Shown: positions 49,216 through 62,447 of the stretch, in pieces | Layout of the letters: the number at the start of each line of letters is the position of its first letter | How positions within the stretch are numbered: position 1 is the first letter of the stretch | Assembly: GCA_013398955.1 (NCBI GenBank) | Contig: VWPU01006249.1 | Location: 31,869-95,868 of the forward strand | Direction: 5' to 3' | Source of the DNA: Callaeas wilsoni | Lineage: Eukaryota > Chordata > Aves > Passeriformes > Callaeidae | DNA length: 64,000 nt | Position numbers and translations under genes: made by a program | The notes under the pieces: generated by a model | Databases searched by the model: none | What the model was told of the DNA's origin: nothing | The model's input: the letters and a program-made list of their open reading frames with translations, nothing else

Positions 49216-52200
49216 CCCAGGATGCAGTGCCCATCCTCAGAAGCTTCAGCTCTGCGCAGACAGGGCAGGCACAAACAAGAAATGTGCTTTGCTCAAGAGT
49301 AAAACCAGACTGAAACAAAGATAAGGTGCATTAAATAGAAATCGTATCATATTGAAAAAAATCCTCCACATTTTTTGCCATTTTCTATACACGAATTACT
49401 GCATTTAGGTCACAATTAAAAAAAAAAATCATGCCTTCGAGCCCTTGTTACTGTTGCCACAGGCCACACAGCAATCAATAATACAGCCAAAGCAGCTGTA
49501 TTGGAGATTTTGTTCTGCTGTTTGATTCCTAAACAGATTTTTCATGACCAGATTAGAGAATGAAACAAATGACTATTCAAGATAGCTTGTTATTGAATGA
49601 GGTTCTACAGTCCGGTGCCACACCTTATGGTCCATATGGAAGCCCAGCTGAGAAATCCAGCACTGCTTTATCAGCAAAGCTACAAATATTTACTGAGAAC
49701 AGAAGTCAAATGGGGAGGACTGTCTGATCCAAGCTATGCATGCGTGTAACTGCCCAAAGCATGAAAACAACAGTTTTTTTCTCAATTTTTCTTGCAGTAT
49801 GGGTGGTCCTCAGTGTTATCCATAAATAATCTTTTTTATTTTTTTAAACTTTGTACAGGATAAAGAGGATAATATCCGTACCAGCTTCACCAGCCCGTGG
49901 AGAGAACAGCTGAAGAGAGCATGAGAAATTGCTGTGATGAATAGCAGAAGAGGGGAGGGCTTCTTGCAGTGAGGGAGATCTAAGCAGCACATCAGGCCAA
50001 GAGGCAGACTGAGAGAAAACTTTATTGGATGTAATCAGGTAGGTGGCTGGGATTGAATTAGGAGTGGTGTATGGTGTTAAAGAACAGAAATCCAACAGGT
50101 TCTCTGTGCAAAAGAAAACTAAAGAAAAATGAATGCAGCAAAATATGTGATTTAAACCTTGCCTAAATTAAGCAAGAAACACTAAAGTGCTGTTCCAAAG
50201 AAAGAGCTTGAAGTCAATTGTAGAAAAGAGAGTCTAAAACAGTAACAGAGAACCTTCCTCCTCTTTAGAGACACTGAAAGAGAAAATAGCATGTGCCTTT
50301 CTATTAAAACGTGTCTTTCCAAGGAGAAAGGGCTTGAAACCTGAATATTTCAAAGATATGAACCCCGCTGTGCTCTAGTTAACACTTGCAGTGCTGGGCA
50401 GCAATGGTGGTGTCAGAACACTTCTTGGGAGCTTGAACACAATGACCTGGAAGCCTCTGTTTCAGAGGCAAGACCAAGCTGTTCTGTGTGCCTGAGCCAC
50501 TGGCCACATTCCTGATGTATGGGTGGGATCCGTGCAAACCACACCTGCAGCATCCCAGCCTCCCCACTGCCTGCAGGAGCTGCTGAAGATCCAGGCAGCT
50601 CAGCCCAAGGAGGTACCAGCTGATTGACCTCTTGAGCTGCAGATGCCTCTGGACGGTTGGCAGGACTTGCCAGGCTTTAATTTAACACTTACCTTGTGAA
50701 GGCCTCGGGCTGGTTTGACTCTCAGCAACAATCCAAATGTTAAAGACCAGCACATTGGATAAATATTAACAGAATTTCAGGCCAGCAGCTCAGCAGTGAA
50801 ACGCTGCCATGTGTTGAGATCCTTTCCTGATCTGTAGCTGTCAGTGGTGTGAGCCTGTGACAGAAGCCTCTTCTCCATTTCACTAATGACAGCTGTAAAC
50901 CTCCTCTATCAACAAGCTGCCTTAAGCCATGACACGGCTGCCTTTGCTGTCTCTGTACACTTAGCAATCTCTTCCTTCTGCTCAGAGTGCTCTGGAAGCT
51001 CACCTACATCGTGGTGGGACACTGACTCTCTTGCTGGCTCAGTGATGAGCAGATGCCAGGAAAACAATGCTAACAGGAGAAAGTCTGAAAAAGGCATTTT
51101 CCATCAGAGGCACTAGAAAAGTGCAGTAGAGTCTTTCCTCAGGTTCTTCAACAGCAATCAGTGCAGTCTATTTTAGGTCCTTCTTGAACTGAGGTTTCCT
51201 CAGGCATTAAGCATGGAAAGCTGCTTTCCCATTAGAATATTGATGGAGCTTGTGTAGGTGACAGTGTGGCCAGTCCTGGACTGGAATTTCAATGCCTTGA
51301 ATCCTCTCTTTGAGAAGCCTAAAACTTCTGGGTAAGTACATTGCCAGAAGAGGTATCTGTACACTGTTCACACAAAGTATTAAGCATTTCAGAATACACT
51401 TGATTTTTAAGTAGTTCTTGAACTCCCAAGTGCGTTAAATCACTTCTGAAGGTAAAATAGTGACTCTTCAGTCAGAAGCTTTTGAAAGTATTATCCTCTG
51501 TGTTTTCCAGTTATGTTCCTCTTCAAGCACGTAAGTGATTTTTAAAGGCACTGATCACCCACAGGTTGTGTTGCTGTTCCTGACAGTTGTGAGCAGTCAG
51601 CACCTCTGGAGAAGTTGAGAAGTTTGGTGCCTCAGTTCATTTGCCTGGATTTTAAAACTGTGGCCTCTGCTTTTATTGACTTTTGAGACAGGTGAAGTTG
51701 ATAAAGTGAATGATATAAAAAGTGCAGCAGAGCATTAAAAAGCAGGAAAGAGGATGAGAAGAGATTGCGGCCAAGATTAAAAGGCAGGATTTCATTGGGA
51801 TGTTTTCCTTATGCCAAGACTTCCTTTTTATTGCCTTTTTTTTCCTTCATGTGGAGTTGCACTGAAAAAGCTGCATCCTGACTCTCCCACACCCCTGTAT
51901 TTTGCCATAGTCAGTGATGCACATCCTTGTAAAAAGCGCGTTAAATATTTTTGTGGTTAAAAGTCACCTGGCTTGGTGGAAGCAGAAGCCTCAGGTACAG
52001 GGCTTGCAGGAAGGAGTAATTTTATAACTTACAGTCTCTGCAGTTCCCCCTTGTCCAGACCTGTTCTCGTCCTGAGCCCAGCCAGGGCCTGTCACTGAAG
52101 TCACCTGAAACCTGGGCTGGAGGATTCGTGCCCCAACACACTGCCCTGGTGTCCTGTGGCAGCGCTTCTGAGCCGGGTCTGTGCTCCCTCCTGGCTGCAG

Positions 52201-54679
52201 CTCCTCCTGCTCAGGCTCCTCTCACCCTCTCTGGGGTTTCCTATTTGATTTTGGAGGTCTGGACAATCCTGCTGCTTGGGTTTCCTAAGTCAAACAGGGT
52301 CAGACCTGGTTAGTTCTTGGATGGAGTGACCTCCAAGGAAAACATGTGTTAACCTGCAGGAGGTGTGATGGTCATTCGGGAGGTGGCTCGGTTCCCTCAC
52401 TCAGGATTGAACTGGTCTCTCCAGGGCCAGGAAGTGCAGAACTGGCAGAGATGACAACTTCCAAAGGTCGGGGCAGGATGGAAAACCAATGTCTGTTTGT
52501 TTTCTTTCCAAGGGCATGAGGAAAAGTTCCTGCTGTGGAAACAAGGCACCTCTGGTATGATTAATGAAGTCAACAAACTCTGCTTCTTTAAAATTGGGGA
52601 ATCACCCTTTGAAAAGATCACACCTCTGGGATTCCAGGAGGTCAGAAAACATCCTTAGGCTACAGATTCTTTTTGCAACAGGTCTCCTAATTTCTCTCCT
52701 CCACTCATGGCACATTCCCTGCCCACAGGATCAGTCTGTGCTGTGCTGAAACTCCGAAAATGGATGGGACAGCTTTCACCCGCCTTCCTCACAGTGCTTA
52801 TGTAGGAACTGTTCCCCACTACATGGAAGGAGGAGGACAGCTACTGAAAGGTTTTCCATCGCAGCCAGGATTAAAGCAATTTCTTCCTGTGCTGGCCAAT
52901 TGTTTCAAGTGTCTCTTAGAAGAGGTGTAGGAGCAATCTGGTCCATTGGAGACCTGATCGAGTCTGTGGCTTGTCTCAGATTTTCACACAACAGATTAAC
53001 TTAGAATGAAATCCTCATGCTTGTTTTATCAGCATCAGTTTGCCCTTTTATCATTTTAGTCAAACTTTCTTTTTGCTTAGCACTTTTTCTAAGTGCCCAA
53101 GTAGTAGTGGATGAGAGTTCCTGTAACGTAAATCTTCCTACCTCTTTGGACTCTTCCCTATGTGTTACACCTGGCTCAAAACTTCAGCTCTTTAAATGAG
53201 AAAAGATGCTGTGGTTCCTCCCACTAAAACTGGACATTGATCTCACTAACATCAGATTTACTCCTGTGAAACACCTTTCTCAAATGAGCATGTTGTTACA
53301 ATAACGTGCCCTAAGGTGAAATCTACCTTTAGGGTAGATTTTTTTCTTCGTGAATGAGAACATTTTCAGGACTATTGCTGATATTCCTCACTTGCACTAC
53401 TGTCTATTGATCATTAATTTATTGCATCTTTCTGTGGGACAGTGCTGAATGCATGCTGGATTATAAGGTATTGAGTCACTGTTCATCACTGATTTATTGA
53501 AGCCTGTAGTGGGAACAGACTGAAACAGTGCTAAGCCTGTTTGAAACTAAAGCCAAGTGAATGTAAAGCATATGCTCAATGTAAGTGCCTCTTTAAATGT
53601 TGTCCTAACAGAAGGATGGATTTCACCTCGTTAAGGACTTTGCATTAAATCATAGGGGTCGAAATTCAGGGTTTGTTTCACTGAATCAGTCAACTCAGTA
53701 AAAATGAACTATTTCTGCTCTCCCCCTGATGGCACTTCCCATGCAGACAGGCACTTGGGTGCTCCATCTCATCTGCTGCTTCTCTGGCTTAGTGCTGCAG
53801 TTCTGCATGTACATTTTTGCCAGTTGCAGCTGGAATTGCCACTTCCTATTTGAGAGGAGAAGGGGGGAGCAAGTACAATTTCTAGATTTTTTGTGGATTT
53901 AGGCATCTTTATGACAGCTTTACTGAGCTTGCTCGTATTATGCTCTTCCTGGCATTTCCTCCTTTTGAAGTCATTAAAACCAATTTCATATTTATAAATA
54001 AAGTGTCCTAATGCATCTAATGTATGATGAGGTCTGGCTGCTGCCTGCTTTTCTTTTTAATGTTTATGCCAGGTGCCTCTTGCTTTCAAGGAACCAAGCA
54101 ATGAATAAATTTAACAGATATTTCTTTTAATTAGCCCCCAAAGAGCTAGGAATGAAAAACACTATCAGAAACATTCTAGTGCTTTAGAAAATATAAGACT
54201 TCTTCACAAAGCCTCTACACAGAATTACAGAACAGCAATAAAATCATCACTTGCATGCAGAAATAGATTGTTTACACAGGGATCTCTTATGAACTGGCAT
54301 TTATTATGATTAACTTCTAATCACACAAACGTTTCCACACATGAATCTGAGCAGAGCCATTGAAATCCGTGAGACAACTCTGCTGCCTGACATTAGGTAC
54401 AGGCATTAAAGTTAGTGGGGTTAGAGCTCCATTTGTGTGTATCTCTAAGAGCTTTGCCTTCTCGCAGAAGGGGGAAGGAAAATTTATATTCCAGATCACT
54501 GTAATTACTGTAGGACATACAATATTGGCAAACTAGATTCTCTGAATGTCTGCAACATTTCAAAGTAGTTTAAGATAGAGGCTAAAGGCTGACAGTTTCT
54601 TATTCTGACTTACATTCTGCCCCCTCTGCTTTTGATTCTGCATTCAGAGCTGCCACAAGAACGTCAGCACTGCAATAAA
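49216..54679. other. Unique non-coding sequence
   Basis: About 5.5 kb with only short ORFs (at most 87 codons), no CpG island and no named repeat. A 9-bp inverted repeat with a 5-nt loop (53319-53341) followed by T residues is present. Confidence 0.55.
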
Positions 54680-54780
54680 TATGCATTTATGTAGCACCTT
54701 TTTTTTTGAAGTTTTCTAAACACTTTACAGACAGCCCTTTATATTCACAGATCTCAAAGTATTTTAGAAATCTCGGTTAG
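54680..54780 (-). repeat. Possible MIR-like SINE fragment (reverse)
   Basis: 'AATATGCATTTATGTAGCAC', 'AAACACTTTACAGACAGCCC' and 'ATCTCAAAGTATTTTAGAAA' resemble the reverse of the MIR-like 3' end. Confidence 0.4.
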
Positions 54781-57598
54781 AATTGTTTTCTTTCTTTTAC
54801 TGCTGGAGCAATGGGTGTGTTTCCAGGGGAGTGACTGATCCATGAGCCAGTGCTTTCAAATTAGCTAAATTAAAATTCTCCTATGAAAATTTTCTCCAGA
54901 AGATCTCAAGTGGCTCTGAGGGAAAGCATAAAGTTTTTATTTCATCTTGCAGTGTGCTGGTACAGGCAGGATTACACAGGGCTAATAAACCTCATGTGTG
55001 ACAAGAGTCAGCCCAGAAAATTCCTATCAACCAGACACACAGTAATTGTGTCTGCCCTGTGGCTGAGATATTGGGAAGAAAATCCAAGACTCCTGGCTCC
55101 AAAGTTGTTTGTTGTAGGTAGATCATGGGGTTGAGGGATGTGGTAATTCTGTGCTGACTCTCTCCCACAGGTCAGTTTTACTTGGGGCTTTGGGGGAGAC
55201 TGAATTTACATCCTGGAGTCTATTTTTTGTGTCTGGTTTATCTGGGTTGCAGTGGAATTGTCCCCAGGATGTCCAGATCATAGAGCTGACTGTGTGCCTC
55301 CCAAAATATCCTCAAAACCTGGAGCACTGGGCAGGGGAGAGCAAGAACCTGCACGTGGATCTGCAGGAACCAGCCTGCTGTGCTGCAGCCAGAGCCTGTC
55401 CCTTTGGTGGCTGATGCTCTGCTCTCAGGTGGCACATCCCAGGACCCACAGTCTTCACTAAGGAGTCACAATCCCCAGGTAATGGGGAACACAGGGTCAT
55501 CCCATTGCATTGATCCCTGAAACAGCCAGTTGAGGAAAAATCCTCCTTTGTCTCCCCCAGCCACATGGAAATTCCTTCATTAGAGACCACTATAAAGCTA
55601 CAGAAATATTCTCTTCCAGCAACATATTCCCCATAATGTTGTTATGGGAAGTGCCTTAAAAGTGGCAATCAATTCTTCTTTGAAGTCGTTAACAGCCAAA
55701 AGCGAGGGCAGGAGCCGGCGTGAGCGGGCTGGAAATGCGAGAAGATTTAAAGTGTATCTCTTACATGTGCTCCAGCAGAGAGAAGGGAAGAGATCCGATT
55801 GCTTTCTTACCCTTGGAATTTCTCTGTTGGTTTTAATAGTCTGATACCCTAATGACAAACTCCACACACACTCCGGGGTATGTTCTCAGCTTGATCCTTG
55901 GGGATACATGTCTGTAATACTCATTAACGCCAAGGAGCGTTAGGAGGAACATAAATCTTTGCTCGCTAAGATGTGAATCTAGACTCTGATGTTCACCATA
56001 CAGCATCAGCTGCTGACTGAAGAGAAAGAGGAATTCCAGCACCTAGAAAGTCTCCCTGAGAGTTCCTAGACTAAACAATCAATCCAGCCAAAAAAAATCA
56101 GGGATGAAATTTCTACTCCACACTTTTGGTTCAAAACACCAGCTGTGATAGAGAGTGATGCATGTCCAATGGGCAGGCTCTGGCTCACACAGGAAGTCCA
56201 TAAAATCCCTGTGAATCCCCAGCTGGCTAGACAAGCTCTCTAGTTCCACCAGAAACCCTGAAAAATAGATAAGCAGTGCATTTCTCAGTTAATTGTTGGT
56301 GCCATACGGCCCAGGAAAACATCACACTATGCACATACATAAAGAGGAATTTTGATGCCAAGAAATTAGAACTACTCTATAACAGACTTCTGATTTGTGA
56401 TTTCTTTGGCACCAAGCCTAACACAAAATCACTGTGATTTCCAACTACAAATATTTTTGGAACCACCAGACTTGGTCCCACGTGTATGTTAAATGAAATG
56501 AATGTTCAAAATCCACAATAAAACTCCAGAGGGGAGACTCCGATTAGAATATTAACATTAATCTTAGGAAGTCACTAGGAACCATTCAAGCTATAATAAT
56601 AAATTGCAATAAAGAAGGAATATAAGGGCTTTTTTGCTGTCTGTTCAATAAGCAGGTGTTCCTGTGAACACTCTAATCTACACAGCACAGAAGTGAAGTG
56701 GTTGCCCTTAAATTTTCCAGTTGCGTAAAATAAATAAATGACATTACCATAATATGTACAACAATCCCTCTTATAGGAGCTTAAGTGTAGCTCAGGGACT
56801 GGTGCAGATACTGAGATAACGTCATGCAGCTCCCCGGGACGAGACTGGAAAGTTTTGAAAAGCCATCCTTCTCTCAGCAGCTCCAGAGGCAGGAGCAGGA
56901 GCCCGAGTTCGCTCCCTGTGTGTGGTGAGAGCCATCCCCGGGCCCCTCGCTGGTGGCAGAGTCCCTGGAATTCACCCTGGGAAGGCACAGACGTAAGGAC
57001 GTGATGCTGCCCTGCTACTCCAGCAAGGGGCTGAGGTGTGCTGCTCTGGCTTGCCACCTGCACTGAACTTTGGTGTTCTTTGGACCCAGGGTGGAGTGCT
57101 TAAATTTAAATCTCTGAACCGTACCTTATCAGCAGTGGTCCGATTTTCAAAACGAACGATCACTTCCAGAAGCAGCTTCGACTTGCAGCAGTTAGTCAGG
57201 ACTTCTCAGCCCTGTCACCCTGACAATATGGATGTGTATGTTCGGTGGCAAACCTCTGTGTTAAAAGCCTTCACCACCATCTCTAACATGGCAATAAAAC
57301 TCTGGTTCTCACTGTACAATATTTGCTTGCAAAATTCAGGAATAAGAACGATCAGGAGGTGAACCAAACCAAACCAAACCTGCCCTTTGACCTTGATTGG
57401 AATGTTTTTAGGTTTGGTGTTCTGAAATTTAATTGGTGACAGAAAAAGTTTTTTGTTATCATTAGAAAATTGTACTCAGGCGAGACTAGCAGGTGATTCA
57501 TTGTATTTTCACAGATAGGTGAGAAATGAGGTGTACGGGACTCTCTTAATTCAGTAAAGCGCTGCTGTCCAGTTCAGGCACTGACTCCTGGTGGTAAA
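54781..57598. other. Unique non-coding sequence up to the solo LTR
   Basis: No exon or named repeat is supported. The 162-codon minus-strand frame at 56575-57063 has no recognisable domain. A short (CCAAA)n run is at 57364-57380. Confidence 0.5.
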
Positions 57599-57644
57599 TG
57601 TCAAAAACGAGGCAACTCTCGTTTTAATTAACAAAAAGGGATGA

Positions 57645-57650
57645 TTTATT
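57645..57650 (-). terminator. Polyadenylation signal of the solo LTR
   Basis: AATAAA on the minus strand, about 46 bp before the 3' end of the LTR. Confidence 0.7.
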
Positions 57651-57920
57651 AACAAGGGAAAAATTAAAAAGACAACGAAATTCAATTTCTTAAAGAAAAA
57701 TAGTAGCTCCCCGGGAACACCGGGATCAGAGACTCTTGTAGCCTGCTCGGCTTGAGCCCAAAGCAGAGACCCACAGCGTGGTCACTTGCCCCAGGTAGCC
57801 CGAGGCAAGTGGTTTAAATGCAGACTATGACTAGCGTGGGTCGGCCCAATGACCACCACGCCCAGCTCGCTCCTGCTACTCAGGGGCTAAAAGGCAAGCT
57901 CCTCGGCTTGGCTACCAGCA

Positions 57921-57926
57921 TTTATA
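57921..57926 (-). promoter_or_regulatory. TATA box of the solo LTR
   Basis: TATAAA on the minus strand in a GGGGTATAAATGC context, about 115 bp from the LTR start and 270 bp before AATAAA. Confidence 0.7.
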
Positions 57927-58039
57927 CCCCCTTGGCCCCTCCTTGGATTTGAACAAAATTGAACTGAAGAACTGGTCCAAAGGAACCAAATGATTATGCA
58001 AACAAAAATACAACTTATTCAACTCTTTTTAAACCGACA

Positions 58040-61000
58040 GGTAATACACATAACAATTGAACACCAGAGAACACATCCAACTCCCCACACACTGAAACAG
58101 GGTACTTCTGAACTGGGACCTTACCCAAAAACCAAACAGAAACCCCCCCTTCAATTCAGAAAACCATTAACTTCATTAACACTTGTTAATTGATCACTCT
58201 CAGTTTACTTATGCAAAAGCCAACACCTCCATTTATGCATAACAGTGAACATGCTTCTTTTGTTCTGCAGAAGCCATTTCTCACACCTGGCTATTTTGTG
58301 GTGTTCACTGTATTTCTGACTCAACTCGGATTCCAGGAAGTCTGGGAGCTCCCAAAGCAAAGTCTGCTCTGCAGAGATCTGTAGCTCAGCAGCAACAGCG
58401 AGGAGCTGGAAGGCAATCATCCACGCTGAGCTGGATCACTGAATCTTTTGGGATTCACTCAGAGCTTGTCCAGCTGCAATCCTGAAATGCAAAGCATCGA
58501 GGCTCCTCAAGAAACTCTTTTGATCACATGTGTCAAGCAATTCACAAAGAACTGCCCAAACTCTGGCTTCAGTGTGTGTTTCTGTGTCCCTGTATTCTGT
58601 GTGCAGCCTCGCGGAGCAGCAAAATTGTCCTTCCAGGTATGACACTGCTCTATTAATAGTCTATGAAGTACTAGGAGCAAATGAAAGACGCTTCAGATGA
58701 CTCTTGAAAAATGAATCAGTATCTGCTCTGAAATTGGACCCCAAGTATGGAATAGGATGTGCTTGTGACAGATTATTACGGGGCCATATGGTTTCTTACT
58801 CTGCTCCACCCTCCTTTTCAGGAAACTAACATGTCCCAGCACCCTGTACTCATTGGAGAAGGATATGGGCATCTTTTGGGAGCCAACTTTGTTGGGCTAT
58901 CAGGGATTTTGTTCTTTCCTAACAGACAACTGCTCTGCTAATGCCACCTGACCTGTCTTTGTGGAAAACACTTATGCAGGGAGAAGCCCTTATGCACCAA
59001 TTCTTGTCTTCATCCTCCAAATAAGTTGCTGGCTTTTCTCTTCACCACTCTGCTTTTATCTCCTGTCTGTCCTGTCTGACACATCTCTCCTGCTGGCTGC
59101 TGGTGGGACAAGCCTGTGATTTGTTCCAAGCAGACACATGTGCACGGTTTCCACCATTGTGTGGTCTCATGTTCTGAACTTACCTGTGGGTGTTTACTTT
59201 GGTGGCATGACCTGCTATTTTGTAGCTCTATATCTTTTTTCTCTCCTTCCTTGATATTTTGTTCCCCTCAGCCACGATAACTCTTCGTCAGAAGCCGCTG
59301 CATTTCTGCTTTGATCATATGGAACGCACTGTATAGCCTCGGGTAACACAGTGCTGCTTAATACAGATGAAATAGCTACAAACCCTCTTAGAAGTGGGGT
59401 TTAAAAAGGGATACCAGCGAAATCAGATCCCTCTAGCTGGACAGCAGTCTGATAGCAGAACAAGGGCTGTTGTGGTATTTGGCAGCCAGACAGTCTTTAT
59501 TGTTATTAGATGAAACAAAGCTTGTGATCTTTAGTCCTTGACCTTCACTGCAGCAGCACACTCTTAATCAGACCTTAATTTAACACCTAACATGGGCACA
59601 GAAAGGCCCGGCCATGGGCTGCTGGTTTAATTACATATAGCTGATATCATCCAAACCAATTTAACCTCCTTGCTGTTGTGCTGGCACGGGATGGGAATCG
59701 CCCTTCAGACACAGCACAAACCAGCTCCCAACAGAAACAAACAGCAAGAGGCTGCTCAAAGTTTTGTGTGTTCACTTAAAAAAGAAATATCTACTCCTTT
59801 GGATACTTTGCAGGTGACGTTACAATCTTTCCAAGAAGAGCTGGAATCAGCATGATTTACTAAATCTGTTTGCCCTTCGTGCTTTCACTCTGGCATTTTA
59901 GGTATTTCTAATATTTCAAGATCAAGCCTCCTGCTGATGGGATTCTCCCATTCATGGGATCTGTTGCTGTGAAGTAGCATCTGTGTAGTTGGGTAAGAAG
60001 TAATATTTATGTGTTTCATGATAAGATTTTCACGTTTTGCTGCTGCTTTGTGCTCAGTTCTTCACAAACTGACACAATATTTATTTTTTACATTTAAATC
60101 TGAACAGTCATATTTTTACATGTTTTGACACAAAATTTGGTCTCTTTCTGAGTTAGTCTGGAAATCTGAAAACATCCAAAGTCTTCTTTCAGAAACAGGA
60201 TTGTTTTGATTAATCAGACTTCACTCAAATTTTTTTCACCAAAACCACCATCAGCAAACCAAATGCACAACAAACATTGTAAATAGTCTGCAGCTTTTTA
60301 GTGAAATCCCAAATTTTCTGTGAAATCCCAGTTAAATACACAAAGATTGTTGTGAGCATCATAGGTTTGCTTGAAAGAGATTGCCCCGAGTTTGCAAGAA
60401 GTGGATGGCTACCTCTGGCAGAGCACTTTAACAAAAATACTAATGAATAAAAATGATGTAAAATATTAATGAGCAGCACGAGCATGATCTCTGGGATACA
60501 GAAGACAGAAGTTTCACCGTCAGTGCTTGTCACTGGGTTGCTGTGACCCTGCTTGAATCATGTTGCTTCGTTCTACAGATGAGCTCTGACGGCCCTTAGT
60601 GAAGTTGGGCAAGAAACCAACATTCTGTGTGGTCTGTCCTGCCTGTCTGCAAGAGGTCACCTCTCCCGTGGCAGGGCTGGCAGGCCAGGTGCCAGCACAT
60701 TGGCCATCTGTGCCCCATGGTGCCTGCATCGCTGCTGGATCTGCACTGGGACACTGGGCAGGAGCAGGCAGGCACTGGGATGTGCACATTGTGCCCGTGG
60801 GAAGGTGGGTGTGGATTACCTGACACTCTCAGCAGGAAGCTTCTTACTTCCCCTCTGCAGAGACATCAATGACTTCTCAAGTTGTAAGAATCAAGCCCCA
60901 AGATTTCAGGCTGAAATGAATTTAAAATCAAAATGAACCCAAAACCTCCAAGGGAAGTTCTGAATAAAATTTCTTCTGTTGCAGAGCAAAGCAGGACCTT

Positions 61001-62171
61001 GCCCATGGAAATGCTTTTGTGCTTTAAAGGCCAGATCACTGAACATCTTCCCTGGTGCTTCCAGGGGCTGTTTGAGGTCCAGCTGGACTGGTGAGTACGT
61101 GTTGATCACCACCGTCCCAGCTTTGGAAGGGGAGAAGGCCTTTGTGTGTTTAGTTCTCAGTTTGGTTTCTACATGGTGACTGCTGTGTAGTCATGTTCTG
61201 GCTCACTTTGCACAAACTTTCCATTGTAGCCCCCTCACACTGGCTGAGCTTTGACTGAGACAAAAGAAGGACTCGCAGTGTCAGAGCCGTGGTGGGGAAG
61301 GTTTAATCTCCAGCTGATGCTGTACTTACACAAAATCAATATGAACAGCAGGTTGTCACTGGAACTGGAAAGAGAATCCCTATGACAGGCTTATGCTTTT
61401 TTAAAAACTATTTCAGTTTATCTTGTGCAGTCCTTTTGTATAGGTAATTCTTTCTGTTGCAGGGTCTGCTGAAATGTTCCCAGGCCTGGCTGGAGGATCA
61501 GTGTTGCTTTAAAACCTGAATAAACAGTTACACGCCCTGGTAGCTTCAGATCCAGTAGCCAGAACAAATGACATTTTGCATGAATTCTTCCAAGCGAATT
61601 GCTCTGTGACCACTGTAGGCTTCTGAGTTTTTGACTCATGATATAGAACACTGTTAAAGCTTTTCTTGAAGAGCTCTGAAATGCCCTTCTTTCACCACCC
61701 CGATTGTTTCCACAGTCAGTGCAGTTAGCTGGGAGCCCAGTATGGTTTCACTTCTCCTGTGAGTTATGTTTTGACTTGGGGTTTGGACTTTTTTGTGATT
61801 GAACGTTTTTACAGGGCTCCCTGTGACCTCATGCGAGGGCAATCGCTGTGCTGATTTGCAGGAATGTAGATGGGTCTGCAGAAATGTCAGGGTCTCCCAT
61901 TAAGATGTTTCTTTCACCTCAGCAGGGGGACTGGGTTCCTGGAGTGTTTTTACTCGATGCCCTGCGGTCAGTAACACAGCACAGGAGCACAACTGCCCTG
62001 ATGTATTCCAGCAACACGGTGTTAATGTGCCATTGCTTCTCACGGTTTCAGCACCGAGGCATCACTTCTGTGGATAACAATAACATGGGCAAGTGGGCTT
62101 CTGCTTTAAAAAAACAGCGTCAGTCCTGCAGCGCACTGGGATAGTGGGATACGGTCAGCACTTCTCCCATT
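58040..62171. other. Unique non-coding sequence
   Basis: About 4 kb without a supported gene or named repeat. Short frames (at most 102 codons) overlap on both strands. Confidence 0.55.
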
Positions 62172-62185
62172 GAGCCTGGGTGTAG

Positions 62186-62447
62186 GACACGCTCTCAAAG
62201 TCCTGGGTTCAGGACACTCTCTCAAAGTCCTGGGTGCAGGATATGATCTCAAAGTCCTGGATTCAGGACACTCTCTCAAAGTCCTGGGTGCAGGATATGA
62301 TCTCAAAGTCCTGGGTGCAGGATGTGCTGTCAAAGTCCTGGATGCAGGATATGATCTCAAAGTCCTGGATGCAGGACACTCTCTCAAAGTTCTGGATGCA
62401 GGACACTCAAAGTCCTGGATTCAGGACACTCTCTCAAAGTCCTGCAG
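62186..62447. repeat. 27-bp minisatellite, about 10 units
   Basis: Eight consecutive 27-bp units run from 62186 to 62401, followed by two 23-bp variants (62402-62424, 62425-62447). A partial unit precedes them from about 62172. Each unit has the form GACACTCTCTCAAAGTCC plus TGGGTGCAG or a close variant. Two unit types (GACACTCTCT and GATATGATCT starts) partly alternate. Because 27 is a multiple of three, frames stay open on both strands (93-122 codons, at 62106-62387 minus and 62170-62599 plus) and encode 9-residue repeats. I regard these as artefacts. Confidence 0.95.

Larger units (their letters stand above)
57599..58039 (-). mobile_element. Solo LTR of an endogenous retrovirus (ERVK-like target duplication)
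   Basis: Ends are well defined. Read on the minus strand, the element starts TGTCGG and finishes TTTTTGACA, giving TGTC...GACA inverted termini. The flanks are GGTAAA (57593-57598) and GGTAAT (58040-58045), a 6-bp target-site duplication with one mismatch, which suits a class II (ERVK-type) insertion. A TATAAA box lies at 57921-57926 and an AATAAA signal at 57645-57650, both on the minus strand. Between them is an 8-bp hairpin (57783-57790 with 57804-57811). No internal retroviral sequence is present, so this is a solo LTR left by recombination between two LTRs. The 441-bp length is normal for such an LTR. Confidence 0.88.

Noticed and set aside
53319..53347. 9-bp stem, 5-nt loop and T-run resembling a bacterial intrinsic terminator
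   Set aside because: The window is vertebrate, and no nearby gene or RNA gene needs such a terminator. Short inverted repeats of this size are common.
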